Position numbers and translations under genes: made by a program. From Stenotrophomonas sp. Marseille-Q4652 (GTDB lineage: Bacteria > Pseudomonadota > Gammaproteobacteria > Xanthomonadales > Xanthomonadaceae), in contig NZ_CAKAKE010000001.1 of the NCBI RefSeq assembly GCF_916618915.1, positions 372,001 through 436,000 on the forward strand: a DNA stretch of 64,000 bases, given 5' to 3'. The notes under the pieces are model-generated. The model saw nothing but the letters and a program-made list of their open reading frames with translations. It was not told the DNA's origin and did not search any database. Of the stretch, positions 49,466-58,109 are shown piece after piece. The stretch's first letter is position 1. The number at the start of each line of letters is the position of its first letter.

Positions 49466-49497
49466 GCCCGGAAGTGTGAGCGGCAGGCCCGGCAGGG

Positions 49498-50793
49498 TCA
49501 ATCGCAGGACGTGGCGGTTTGCCAGTGCAGGCGTGCGCCGTGGCGTTGCAGCCAGTCGTGCAGGCGCGCGGAAATGATGCGGTTACCTGCGGCCAGCACC
49601 TCTTCGCCGTCACAGAGCAGCGGCATCGCGGTGCGCAGCCAGGGCGGGAGCTCGGCCTGCTGCAGCAGATCCTTCAGCGCATGCGAATGCGACCGGCCGG
49701 GGAGGGTGATGCGCTCGCCGCCACGGCGCGCACGCACCTGCAGCGGGTGCTCGAAACCGGGGCTGCCCTCCAGTTGCAACTGGCCGCCGCCGGGCAGGGC
49801 CAGTGGCTCGTGGCCATCCCAGGTGATGTTCCAGTGCGGTGGCAACGGCGCCGGGGCCGGTAATGCATGCAGCTGGTCGCGCCAGCGCCGGACTTCGGCC
49901 CGGCCCCAGCGGAAGGCGGCCTGGCGGTCGTGTCCGGCCGGCAGCAGCTCCTGCTCGATGACGCGCAGGCCGTTGGCTGGCAGTGGCGGCAGGCCGCGGT
50001 GGCGGACCCAGGCACGCAGCACGCCAGCACGTCGTTCGGTGGGCAAGGACAGCAGGGCGGGCAGCGAGAGGGCGTCGCCGGCCAGGCACTGCGCCAGGTC
50101 CCGGTCGTGCTGTGTGGCGAGCTGCGCGGCGGCCTCGCCGGCCAGGGTCGCGCTGCGTGCCAATGCCTGTGCAGCATGCGGCCAGCGCTTGGCCACGAGA
50201 GGCATCACCTGCAGGCGCAGGAAGTTGCGGTCGGCCGTGTCCTCGGCGTTGCTCGGATCCTCGATCCATTCCAGTCCGTGGGCTCTGGCGTAGTCGTGCA
50301 GGCCGCTGCGCGGGACCGGCAGCAGCGGCCGCCACAGCATGCCGGCCGCGAACGGTCGCAGCGACCGCATCGCGGCAAGACCGTCGACGCCGGAGCCGCG
50401 CAGGGCGCGCAGCAGGAAGGTTTCGGCCTGGTCGTCCAGGTGATGGGCCAGCGCCAGCCATTCGTCCCGGGCCAGTGCCTCGGCAAAGGCGGCATGACGG
50501 GCGCTGCGGGCGGCCGCTTCCGGACCGCTGCCCGTGTCATCGGGAACCCGCACGCGCACCACATGCAACGGCACGTGCAGCGCCTGGCAGAGTTCTTCGC
50601 AATGAGCGGCCCAGGCATCGGCCTGCGGCTGCAGGCCATGGTGGACGTGGATGGCCCGAAGGCCCCTGGCGCGCTGCGCGGGATCAGCGGCCAGCAGGTG
50701 CAGCAGGGCGGTGGAGTCGAGCCCGCCGCTGAAGCCGACCAGCACCGCGGTGTTGCAGGCGGGCTGGAGCGGGACCGGGGCTGGCGGGTTCAT
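49498..50793 (-). CDS. tilS: tRNA(Ile)-lysidine synthase
   Basis: A 431-residue TilS. The P-loop [18 protein letters not shown] (SGGxDS) is near residues 18-35. [40 protein letters not shown] and the C-terminal domain [20 protein letters not shown] complete it. It converts C34 of tRNA-Ile2 to lysidine so that AUA is read as isoleucine, an essential step. It is the first gene of the tilS-xseB-ispA run. Confidence 0.95.
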   Translation of the reverse strand: MNPPAPVPLQPACNTAVLVGFSGGLDSTALLHLLAADPAQRARGLRAIHVHHGLQPQADAWAAHCEELCQALHVPLHVVRVRVPDDTGSGPEAAARSARHAAFAEALARDEWLALAHHLDDQAETFLLRALRGSGVDGLAAMRSLRPFAAGMLWRPLLPVPRSGLHDYARAHGLEWIEDPSNAEDTADRNFLRLQVMPLVAKRWPHAAQALARSATLAGEAAAQLATQHDRDLAQCLAGDALSLPALLSLPTERRAGVLRAWVRHRGLPPLPANGLRVIEQELLPAGHDRQAAFRWGRAEVRRWRDQLHALPAPAPLPPHWNITWDGHEPLALPGGGQLQLEGSPGFEHPLQVRARRGGERITLPGRSHSHALKDLLQQAELPPWLRTAMPLLCDGEEVLAAGNRIISARLHDWLQRHGARLHWQTATSCD

Positions 50794-50866
50794 GCGCCCG
50801 CTACCGCCAAGCAGCGCCGTGCGGGTCGCCGCCTGGCATGGATGTGGTGCTGGCGCGCAGCCGGGC

Positions 50867-52576
50867 TCACGGTGTGGCGCTGCGCTCGAACCTTGCCGGG
50901 GTGGGCAGTTCCACCGGCACACCCTGGTCATCGCAGGTGCCGGCCTGGCACAGGCGTTGGCGCAGGCGCGGGGTGGCCTGCACGATCAGGTGGAAGATGG
51001 TGTTCTGCTCCATCGTGCCGCGCACCGCCTTGCTGCCCGGGCCAACGGCCCAGATGCCGACATCCTCGCCGCCGTGGGATTCACTGCGCGCAGGGACCAG
51101 CGCCTCCTGCATGTAGTCCACGTGCTCGGTGTCGACGTCGGTGAGGTCCGGGCGGCCATGCGCGGCCTCGAACCGGCGGGCGATGTGCGGGAAGGTCTTG
51201 GGACCGGCCGGCTGGCGGTCGCTGGCGCCGGTGTAGCCCGGCCCATTGGCGTAGCTGAGCGTGGTGTAGGGCAGGCCCATCCCGTCGAGGGCCAACGCCA
51301 GCCCGCCGGTGCGGTCCTCGCCACCCTTGTCCCTGACCTTGCCCAGGATCGGGTTGCCACGCGCCGGATAGCCGACGAAGTTGAGGGTGTGCGAATGGTC
51401 GGCGGTGACGATGATCAGCGTGTCCTCGGCCGAGGTCGCTTCCACCGCCGCGCGCACCGCATCGGACAGGGCCACGGTGTCGCTGAGCGCACGTGAGGCA
51501 TTGCCGCTGTGGTTGGCGTGGTCGATGCGCGCACCCTCGACCATCAGCACGTAACCCTCGCCGTGGCGAGAGAGGTTGGCGATCGCGGTGCGGGTCAGCT
51601 CGGCCAGGCTGGGCTCGCCGGCGCCGTCGCGCGCGCGGTCGTGCTCGTACTGCATGTGGTCCGGCTCGAACAGGCCCAGCAGGGCCGGGGCATCGGCCGC
51701 GGCCTTGAGCTGGTCGGCGTTCCAGACGTAGGCGCCCTGCGGATGCGCGCGCAGCCATTCGGCGATCAGGTTGCGGCCATCCTGGCGGATGCCGGTCATG
51801 TCGGCGTATTCCGGATCGCGCTCCTGCTCGGGGGTGAACTGGCCACGGCCGCCACCGAGCGCGACCAGCGGGCCGCGTCCGTAGCGCGCGGTAGCCAGCA
51901 GTTGCTGGGCGATGTCCACGCAGCCGGCGGCGCGGGCGGCCTCGGGCACGTTGGTGTCGTTTTCCCAGTTGCGGTCCGGTACGTGGGCGTAGGTGGCCGC
52001 CGGGGTGGCATGGGTGAGCCGTGCGGTGGAAATGATGCCGGTGGCCATGCCGGCGCTGTCGGCCAGCTGCAGCCAGGTCAACAGCCCCTTGCCGCGGCTG
52101 TCATTGCAGTCGTTGCGGATACCGGCGCTGACGCCAATGGCACCCATGTGGGTCTTCACCCCGGTGGTGATGGCGGTCATGGTGCCGGCCGAGTCCGGGG
52201 TCTGCGAATCGGTGTTGTAGGTCTTGCTGAAGGCCGTGGCCGGGAAGCGCTCCCAGGACAGCAGGTTCTCCTCGCCCGGGCCGCCGTTGCGCTGGCCCTC
52301 CAGGATGCGCGCGGCCGCCACGGTGGTCAGGCTCATGCCATCACCCAGGAACAGGATCACGTTCTTCGCCCTGCCGGCCATTGCGCCATTGGCGGCGGCC
52401 TTGGCCGCGCCGTTGCGGTACCACCACTGCGGGGTCTCGCCCTGCGGGCGCGCGATGGCCGGAACCTCGACGTGGAGCCCGGTTTCCCGGGCGGTCGGCG
52501 GATCGAGAGGGGACGTGGTGGCGCAGGCGCCGAGCAGCAGGGTGGTGGCGCAGGCCAGGGCGGTGGTGCGGAGCAT
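50867..52576 (-). CDS. alkaline phosphatase (PhoA superfamily), probable lipoprotein
   Basis: A protein of about 569 residues with a lipoprotein-like signal (ACATTLLLGAC, Cys near residue 18). Alkaline phosphatase motifs follow: KNVILFLGDGMSLTT (metal Asp), TDSQTPDSAGTMTAITTGVK with nucleophile Ser in PDSAGT, VEGARIDHANHSGN, TADHSHTLNF and SESHGGEDVGIW. It hydrolyses phosphate monoesters in the periplasm. No phosphate-box-like site was recognised upstream. ATG 52576 is used to keep the lipobox at the right depth. Confidence 0.9.
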   Translation of the reverse strand: MLRTTALACATTLLLGACATTSPLDPPTARETGLHVEVPAIARPQGETPQWWYRNGAAKAAANGAMAGRAKNVILFLGDGMSLTTVAAARILEGQRNGGPGEENLLSWERFPATAFSKTYNTDSQTPDSAGTMTAITTGVKTHMGAIGVSAGIRNDCNDSRGKGLLTWLQLADSAGMATGIISTARLTHATPAATYAHVPDRNWENDTNVPEAARAAGCVDIAQQLLATARYGRGPLVALGGGRGQFTPEQERDPEYADMTGIRQDGRNLIAEWLRAHPQGAYVWNADQLKAAADAPALLGLFEPDHMQYEHDRARDGAGEPSLAELTRTAIANLSRHGEGYVLMVEGARIDHANHSGNASRALSDTVALSDAVRAAVEATSAEDTLIIVTADHSHTLNFVGYPARGNPILGKVRDKGGEDRTGGLALALDGMGLPYTTLSYANGPGYTGASDRQPAGPKTFPHIARRFEAAHGRPDLTDVDTEHVDYMQEALVPARSESHGGEDVGIWAVGPGSKAVRGTMEQNTIFHLIVQATPRLRQRLCQAGTCDDQGVPVELPTPARFERSATP

Positions 52577-52727
52577 GGGGAGGAACGGCTCAGGACAAAC
52601 GGAAGCGCCCATTATGACAACTGCCAAGGGTTGCGCCGGTGACACGCTGTTTCCCCGGGCCGAACTCGTGGCGCAACCATGCGTGCGTTATCGTTTGCAG
52701 TCCGAAATTCCCTGGGTTCCCGACATC

Positions 52728-54059
52728 ATGAAGCTGGTCTCCGCGTGGTTGCGCATCCCGTTCTGGCAACGCGTGGTGGGCGGTTTCGTGCTCGGCGCCC
52801 TGGCCGGCTGGCTGATGGGGCCTGCGGCGGAAACCTGGTTCGGCCCGCTGGGTGATCTGTACGTCACCCTGATCAAGATGATCGCGGTGCCGCTGGTGTT
52901 CTTCGCGGTGATCAACGCCATTGCCTCGCTGCACGGCCAGAAGTCGATCGTCGCCCTGGGCGGGCGCACCTTCCTGTGGTTCCTGGTTACCGCCGCGCTG
53001 GCAGTGGCGGTGGGCCTGGCGGTCGGCACGGTGATGCAGCCGGGTACCGGAAACCTCAGCCTCAGCGTGGACAGTGCCTATACCCCGCGCGATGTGCCCA
53101 GCGTGGCCAAGGTGCTGATGGACGTGGTGCCGTCCAACGTGTTCTATGCGCTGGCCGGCATCGGCACCCGCGTCAACGCCGCCGGCGAGACCGTGCTGGC
53201 GGCCGGCCGTGGTTCGATCCTGCCGGTGATCTTCTTCGCCGCGCTGCTCGGCTTTGCCATGGTCAAGCTCGGCGAGAAGGTGGCCGAGGCGCGCAAGCTG
53301 GCCGGGCAGATGAGCGAGATCATGATCCAGGTCACCCGCTTCGTGCTGGAGATGACCCCGATCGGTACCTTCGGCCTGATCGCCGGCCTGGTCGGCAGCT
53401 ATGGCTTCGGCAAGCTGTTGCCACTGGGCAACTTCGTGCTGGCGCTGTACGTGGCCTGTGCGCTGCACATCGTCATCGTCTATGGCGGCCTGCTGCTGGC
53501 CCATGGCCTGAATCCGCTGAAGTTCTTCCGCGGCGCCGCACCGGGCATGCAGGTGGCCTTCGTCAGCTCGTCGAGCTTTGCGTCGATGCCGGTGGCGATG
53601 CGTTCTATCACCGACAACCTGGGCGTCAACAAGGATTACGCCTCGTTCGCCGTGCCGCTGGGCGCGAGCATCAAGATGGACGGCTGCGGTGCGATCTATC
53701 CGGCGCTGTGCGCGGTGTTCATCGCCCAGTACACCGGCGTGCCGCTGAGTCCGGAGCAGTACGTGGTGGTGATGATCGCCTCGGTGCTGGGCAGCTTTGG
53801 CACCGCGGGCGTGCCGGGCACGGCGGTGGTGATGGCCACGGTGGTGCTGAGCGCGGCGGGCCTGCCGCTGGAAGCCATCGGCTACCTATACGCCATCGAC
53901 CGCATCCTGGACATGATGCGCACGATGACCAACGTCACCGGGCAGATGCTGGTGCCAGTGCTGGTCGCGCGCGAGACCGGCCTGCTCGACAGGCAGCTCT
54001 ACGAGACCGCTGCCGTGCGCATGGGCGTGGATGCCGACGTGGATGCCGGCAAGGGCTGA
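52728..54059 (+). CDS. dicarboxylate/amino acid:cation symporter (DAACS family)
   Basis: A 443-residue transporter of the glutamate/dicarboxylate family: LYVTLIKMIAVPLVFFAVIN, VAFVSSSSFASMPVAMRSIT (serine-rich hairpin HP1), VPLGASIKMDGCGAIYPALC (where NMDG is replaced by KMDG) and VLGSFGTAGVPGTAVVMATV (HP2). GltP and DctA are close relatives; the substrate (glutamate, aspartate or C4 acid) cannot be fixed from the sequence. It is divergent from the alkaline phosphatase gene. Confidence 0.9.
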   Translation: MKLVSAWLRIPFWQRVVGGFVLGALAGWLMGPAAETWFGPLGDLYVTLIKMIAVPLVFFAVINAIASLHGQKSIVALGGRTFLWFLVTAALAVAVGLAVGTVMQPGTGNLSLSVDSAYTPRDVPSVAKVLMDVVPSNVFYALAGIGTRVNAAGETVLAAGRGSILPVIFFAALLGFAMVKLGEKVAEARKLAGQMSEIMIQVTRFVLEMTPIGTFGLIAGLVGSYGFGKLLPLGNFVLALYVACALHIVIVYGGLLLAHGLNPLKFFRGAAPGMQVAFVSSSSFASMPVAMRSITDNLGVNKDYASFAVPLGASIKMDGCGAIYPALCAVFIAQYTGVPLSPEQYVVVMIASVLGSFGTAGVPGTAVVMATVVLSAAGLPLEAIGYLYAIDRILDMMRTMTNVTGQMLVPVLVARETGLLDRQLYETAAVRMGVDADVDAGKG

Positions 54060-54130
54060 GTCGGCCCGACATGATCGGTTCCGCTTCCACCCATGGCAGG
54101 AGCGGAGGGTGAGCCGGTCGTGCAGCCGGG

Positions 54131-54171
54131 TGTAACAACCTGTTACCCACTGCTGTAGCGCAGCTGTTACA
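54131..54171 (+). promoter_or_regulatory. putative upstream activating sequences for the sigma-54 operon
   Basis: TGTAACA at 54131-54137 and TGTTACC at 54141-54147 contain the perfect inverted repeat GTAACA-ACC-TGTTAC. A second pair, TGTAGC at 54154-54159 and TGTTACA at 54165-54171, is a one-mismatch version about two helical turns away. A further CTGTTACAG lies at 54245-54253. They lie 70-185 bases upstream of the -24/-12 promoter, as enhancer sites do. That the regulator encoded at 60214-61542 binds here is inference. Confidence 0.5.
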
Positions 54172-54315
54172 CCCCACGTAGGGCCCGGTGTTGCTGGCCG
54201 GGCGACTTGTCCGGCAGTCCGTGGCGGCTATACGGGCGCTTTGCCTGTTACAGGACCAGTCCGTCCGGCTTGCGTTGCTGTGCTGCAAGTTGCTGTTTTA
54301 GTTAAAGAAAAATAG

Positions 54316-54333
54316 TTGGCACGGTTGCTGCGA
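54316..54333 (+). promoter_or_regulatory. sigma-54 (-24/-12) promoter
   Basis: TTGGCACGGTTGCTGCGA contains GG at 54318-54319 and GC at 54330-54331, ten bases apart, within TGGCACG-N4-CTGC; the consensus is TGGCACG-N4-TTGC. One consensus base differs. The predicted transcript starts near 54343, about 24 bases before the first ATG. It fits the GAFTGA activator gene at the other end of the locus. Confidence 0.75.
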
Positions 54334-54366
54334 TGTACCCCGGGCATTGTCATCGGGAACACCGCA

Positions 54367-54894
54367 ATGGATCGCAGGCACCACCATCCGCTCCTGCTGC
54401 TGGGATTGCTGGCCACCGCCACCATCCCGTCCGCCTTTGCGTCAGGCGCCCGCCAGGGCGTGCATCCCCGCCCCGGCGAGATGGTCCTTCTGCGCGATGT
54501 CTCCGCCCGCCATGCCTACCGTCCGGCGCCGCCGGGAATCGCGCTGATCGCCGATCCCACGCCGACCCGCGAGGTCGCTTCGGCACTGGGAACTGGCGGG
54601 ATGGACGAGCTGAGCGACGCGGACTATGCCGCGATGGGCTCGGGCCTGGCGGGCGCGCCGCAGGCGTCGCAGCAGACCGTGGTCGAACAGGTCACCGGCA
54701 GTGCGGTGAACGGCACCCTCGGGCGAGTGACCGGCGCCAACGGCGTGCTCTCCGGCGGACAGCTCGGCCGGATGATCGGCGGCCCGATGGGGGCGGTGGG
54801 AGGAGCCACGCGTGGCATTGGCGACCAGGTGCGTGGCGCACTGGCGCAATTCCCGCTGCAAGGTGCCCCTGCCGCTGGCGGTCCGGGGAACTGA
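54367..54894 (+). CDS. first gene of Fap-like operon: small exported protein (FapA position)
   Basis: A 175-residue protein with a signal peptide (LLLLGLLATATIPSAFA, cut near residue 26). Mature residues include HPRPGEMVLLRDVSARHAYR and, in the last third, a Gly-rich segment with short repeats: VTGSAVNGTLGRVTGANGVL, SGGQLGRMIGGPMGAVGGAT. No recognised domain and no cysteine in the mature part. Size and place match FapA of Pseudomonas, but sequence kinship to FapA could not be judged by eye. The next start lies five bases after its stop. Confidence 0.6.
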   Translation: MDRRHHHPLLLLGLLATATIPSAFASGARQGVHPRPGEMVLLRDVSARHAYRPAPPGIALIADPTPTREVASALGTGGMDELSDADYAAMGSGLAGAPQASQQTVVEQVTGSAVNGTLGRVTGANGVLSGGQLGRMIGGPMGAVGGATRGIGDQVRGALAQFPLQGAPAAGGPGN

Positions 54895-54899
54895 CGGCC

Positions 54900-55532
54900 A
54901 TGGTCCGGCGTGCTGCACATCTGCTTGGAGGCCTGGCGCTGGCAATCGCCTGCGCCGGGGCCGCCCATGCCGGTGGGGACGAGTACGCCGCCATGCTCGG
55001 CTACCTTGTCGACAGCCGCATCGATGGGCGTGCGCTGTCCGGGGCCGAGGGCCGCATAGCGGTGAACATGGCCGCCGGCGACCTCAACAAACAGGCCAAC
55101 CTGCACGCGATGGCAGCAGGTGGGGCCGCCTCGGCGCAGGCCAGCGCCAGGCAGGACACGCGGGGCGACCGCTACGACCTTCCGATGCATGCGAGCGCCA
55201 CGATCGGCGGCAATGCATTGGTCGGCGCGAGCGGCATAGCCTCCATCAACCAGGCCAGCGGCAGTGGCAACGCAGAGACGAACCTCGTCACTGCCACGCT
55301 GGCCCAACAGGGCATACGCGAAACGGACGAAGCGGCCTTGGCCTCCTTCGGTTCCATCGCGTCGGCAGGGGGGCAGGATGCCGGCGGGCCAGTCCCGCCG
55401 GGAACCCGCAGGGTAGGCGTTGAAGCCTCCGCCCTGCGTGGTTTCGAAGGTGTGCTGCAACTCAATCAGATCGCGGGATCAGGCAACGCCACGGACAACC
55501 AGCTGAGCATTTCCGTGCAGACCGTCCCGTGA
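54900..55532 (+). CDS. FapB-like minor amyloid subunit candidate
   Basis: A 210-residue exported protein (signal peptide to about residue 24). Three copies of an Asn/Gly motif occur: GRIAVNMAAGDLNKQAN (51-67), GIASINQASGSGNAETN (112-128) and GVLQLNQIAGSGNATDN (184-200). The first is close to the motif in the large subunit gene downstream. Such xxNxAxGxxNxQxN units are those expected of amyloid-forming FapB/FapC proteins. No mature cysteine. The start follows the previous gene by five bases, and the stop lies 46 bases before the next start. Confidence 0.68.
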   Translation: MVRRAAHLLGGLALAIACAGAAHAGGDEYAAMLGYLVDSRIDGRALSGAEGRIAVNMAAGDLNKQANLHAMAAGGAASAQASARQDTRGDRYDLPMHASATIGGNALVGASGIASINQASGSGNAETNLVTATLAQQGIRETDEAALASFGSIASAGGQDAGGPVPPGTRRVGVEASALRGFEGVLQLNQIAGSGNATDNQLSISVQTVP

Positions 55533-55578
55533 GAAAGCGTCACTTCAACCACCCGATAGTGATTCCAGAGAGGGCAAC

Positions 55579-57258
55579 ATGAACGCGAACATCAGGAAGA
55601 CCGCAATTGCCATGGCCGTGGCCGCCGTCGCCGCCAGCCCCGCCGCTTTCGCCCAGGACGACCCCAACGAAAGCATCGACATCAACCACAACCACATCGT
55701 GGTGGAGGACTGGGACATCACCATTGATGACACCCGCAACTACACCACCAATACCGTCGTGCTGGACGACACCACCACCAATACCACGGTGCTGGACGAC
55801 ACCACGACCAACACCACGATCAACGATACGACCAATACCACTACCAATACCAACACCACGACCAACGAGCTGACCAACACCGAGACCAACACCACGGTCA
55901 ACGACGTCAACACCGCGCTCAACGCCGAAGCGAACCTGTTGCTCAACGCCGAGGCGAACCTGCTGCTGAATGCCGAAGCGAACATCAACTTCGACGGCAA
56001 CTACAGCGAGGACATCAGCAACACCGAGGTGACCGAGTCGTATGACGGTTCGTACAACGCCGTCAGCAACACCGAGGTCTCCGAGTCGTATACCGGCACC
56101 TGGAGCAACGAGGTCTACGAGAACATCGAGCGTACCGAAGTGGTGAACTCGGACATCCGCAAGGAAGGCAACGAGCACCAGGTCGCGGTATCGCTGAAGA
56201 AGGATCTGTCGCTGACCTCGGACATCAACTTCTCGGGCGACCCGGAAATCACCGGTTCCATCGATCTGGATTCGGCCGCGATTGCAATCGTCGACAACCG
56301 CCAGACCATCACCGGCAACAGCGGCGACAACAGCCTGCTGAGCAATGACGCCTCGATTGCCGATGACGTCGGCTCCACCGCGTCGGGCAACATGGGCTTC
56401 AACGTCGCCGCCGGTGACAACAATGCCCAGGACAACGCCGCGGCCCTGTCGGCTGCAGACGCGTCCTTCAGCTTCGGCATGGCCGACGCCGAGGTCTTCG
56501 TCAACCAGGTCGGCGCGCAGAACGAGACCATCAACAGCGGCGTGACCAATGCCGCCAGCCTGGGTGGCAACGCGTTCAGTGGGGCCACCGGCAACATCGG
56601 CGTGAACATTGCCTCGGGCAACAACAACGCGCAGAAGAACGCGCTGACCGCCTCGGTGGCCACCAGCGCCTATGCCACCTCGAGCATAAGCTCCAACCAG
56701 ATCTCCTCGGGTAACACGGTGTCCAACGCCGGTTACGAGGAAGAGCGCACCAGCACCATCGACGTGGCCCTGTCCGGCACCGTCAGCGGCAGCCTGGGTG
56801 GCGAGGGTGGCCAGGTCGTGGGTAGCTACAGCGGCCGTGGCAACTCCTACCAGCAGTCCAACTTCTATCCGGACACCTACGACAACGGCAACAACCATCC
56901 GAATGGCGACCGTATCGGTCATGACGACTGGGACAACGAAGCGCAGGGTGCCGTCGCCAATCCGTACCGTCCGGGCGTGGGCGGCATGGCGTGGGATACC
57001 GACGAGGAAGGCGACCTGGTCCTGGAGCTGGGCAACGTCGACCTGCTGGCAGAGCTGAGCGGCGAAGTGACCCAGGTGCAGTACGTGGTGGTCGATGCGA
57101 CCAACACTGCCAGCCTGTCGGGCAGCGCCTTCTCGGCGGCCTCCGGCAACATCGGCGTCAACGTCGCCTCCGGCACCGGCAACCTGCAGGCCAACAGCCT
57201 GGCCCTGGCCGTGGCGCAGCCGTCCACCGGCGGCGGTGGCGGCGGCAACGGCGAGTAA
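55579..57258 (+). CDS. FapC-like major amyloid/adhesin subunit candidate
   Basis: A 559-residue acidic protein with signal peptide (about 1-25). Residues 56-111 are almost all Thr, Asn and Asp; LLNAEAN is repeated at 114-135; SNTEVxESYxG is repeated at 148-172. Three amyloid-type motifs stand apart: ASGNMGFNVAAGDNNAQDN (268-286), ATGNIGVNIASGNNNAQKN (336-354) and ASGNIGVNVASGTGNLQAN (521-539). The protein ends in a poly-Gly tail. There are no cysteines, unlike the CxxC-bearing FapC of Pseudomonas, and it is about twice as long. GAGGG lies before ATG 55579. Confidence 0.72.
   Translation: MNANIRKTAIAMAVAAVAASPAAFAQDDPNESIDINHNHIVVEDWDITIDDTRNYTTNTVVLDDTTTNTTVLDDTTTNTTINDTTNTTTNTNTTTNELTNTETNTTVNDVNTALNAEANLLLNAEANLLLNAEANINFDGNYSEDISNTEVTESYDGSYNAVSNTEVSESYTGTWSNEVYENIERTEVVNSDIRKEGNEHQVAVSLKKDLSLTSDINFSGDPEITGSIDLDSAAIAIVDNRQTITGNSGDNSLLSNDASIADDVGSTASGNMGFNVAAGDNNAQDNAAALSAADASFSFGMADAEVFVNQVGAQNETINSGVTNAASLGGNAFSGATGNIGVNIASGNNNAQKNALTASVATSAYATSSISSNQISSGNTVSNAGYEEERTSTIDVALSGTVSGSLGGEGGQVVGSYSGRGNSYQQSNFYPDTYDNGNNHPNGDRIGHDDWDNEAQGAVANPYRPGVGGMAWDTDEEGDLVLELGNVDLLAELSGEVTQVQYVVVDATNTASLSGSAFSAASGNIGVNVASGTGNLQANSLALAVAQPSTGGGGGGNGE
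55912..55988 (+). repeat. tandem LLNAEAN-encoding repeat
   Basis: Three successive copies of a 24-base unit encode LNAEANLL, with silent differences among copies. They lie next to the Thr/Asn-coding tract, which is built of ACC/AAC/ACG triplets at 55741-55905. Confidence 0.75.
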
Positions 57259-57301
57259 GCGTGGCCGGTATTCCGGATTCCACGCGTTAAAAGCGCAACA
57301 A

Positions 57302-57369
57302 ACCCGGTCATCCGCCAATGGCCGGGTCCCCGGAGCCCCCCGTCCCTCTCCCCCTGGGGCGGGGGCTCC
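57302..57369 (+). terminator. two tandem RNA hairpins between the large subunit and C39 peptidase genes
   Basis: Hairpin 1: ACCCGGUCAU (57302-57311) pairs with AUGGCCGGGU (57318-57327) allowing one G-U. Hairpin 2: GGAGCCCCC (57332-57340) pairs perfectly with GGGGGCUCC (57361-57369). Neither has a T-tract. They may protect the 3' end of the subunit message or lower expression of the downstream export genes, as with major-subunit/accessory operons. Confidence 0.65.
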
Positions 57370-57388
57370 AACCTGCGATGGAGCCGCC

Positions 57389-58099
57389 GTGTCGATGATC
57401 CGCCCCGTGCCGTGGCTGTACCTGTGCCTGCTGTTGCTGCTGATGTTTCCGTCCAGGGCCGCCGACGTACGTTTCAGTGCCGTCCTGCCCAACGGCGCAA
57501 TGCTCACCCACAGCGTGGAGAGCATGCGCGAGCGCCGCTTCCGAAACCTGGTCCGGCAGCACACCGATTACAGCTGTGGCGCCGCGGCGCTGGCCACCAT
57601 CCTTCGCTACGCCTACCACCTGGAAGCGGACGAGGCGACGGTGATCGAAGGGATGATGGGCGTGTCGGACCCGGTACTGGTCCAGCAGCGCGGCTTCTCC
57701 CTGCTGGACATCAAGCGCTACGTCGAATCGCTGGGCATGCGCGGACGTGGTTACCGGATCAACGAGGAGCGGCTGCGGTCGTTGCGGGTCCCCGGGCTGG
57801 TACTGATGGACGTGCGCGGCTTCCGCCACTTCGTGGTGCTCAAACAGGTCCGCGACGAGATGGTCGAGGTGGGTGATCCGATCCTCGGCAACCGCGTCGT
57901 CCCGCTCAACGAGTTCCTCGAGGCCTGGCCGTCGCGCGCGGTATTCGTCGTCATCGGCAGTGACTTCGACCGCAACACGGCCCTGCTGCAACCCAGCGAA
58001 CGACCCAGCGCACGGGCGCTGGCCGCACGCCAGGGGCGCGGTCCCATCAGCGATGCCGAACTGGTCGATTTTGGTTTCACCCATGCCGACCTGTTCTAG
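57389..58099 (+). CDS. C39-type cysteine peptidase (FapD position)
   Basis: A 236-residue exported or anchored protein (hydrophobic segment PWLYLCLLLLLMFPSRA). The C39 peptidase triad is complete: Cys in HTDYSCGAAALATILRYAY (about 63), His in GFRHFVVLKQV (about 147) and Asp in VGDPILGNRV (about 163). No ABC transporter domains are present, as with FapD and unlike bacteriocin exporters. FapD is required for Fap fibrils. GTG 57389 with GGAG six bases upstream is preferred; ATG 57395 is the alternative. Confidence 0.82.
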   Translation: MSMIRPVPWLYLCLLLLLMFPSRAADVRFSAVLPNGAMLTHSVESMRERRFRNLVRQHTDYSCGAAALATILRYAYHLEADEATVIEGMMGVSDPVLVQQRGFSLLDIKRYVESLGMRGRGYRINEERLRSLRVPGLVLMDVRGFRHFVVLKQVRDEMVEVGDPILGNRVVPLNEFLEAWPSRAVFVVIGSDFDRNTALLQPSERPSARALAARQGRGPISDAELVDFGFTHADLF

Positions 58100-58109
58100 G
58101 AGCGTGACC

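Noticed and set aside
55741-55990. CRISPR-like repeats
   Set aside because: The repeats are coding, contiguous and triplet-based, without spacers.
54900-57258. Curli (csg) subunits
   Set aside because: No CsgG, CsgE, CsgF or CsgD-like gene is present, and the repeat spacing is irregular, unlike the 22-residue curlin repeats.
55540-57564. Open frame of 674 codons on the minus strand over the amyloid subunit
   Set aside because: Val/Gly-rich translation of the complement of Thr/Asn codons. The plus-strand reading has a signal peptide, ribosome binding site and motifs.
57389-58099. Bacteriocin processing peptidase
   Set aside because: C39 domains occur in bacteriocin exporters, but there is no ABC transporter, no GG-leader peptide and no immunity gene nearby.
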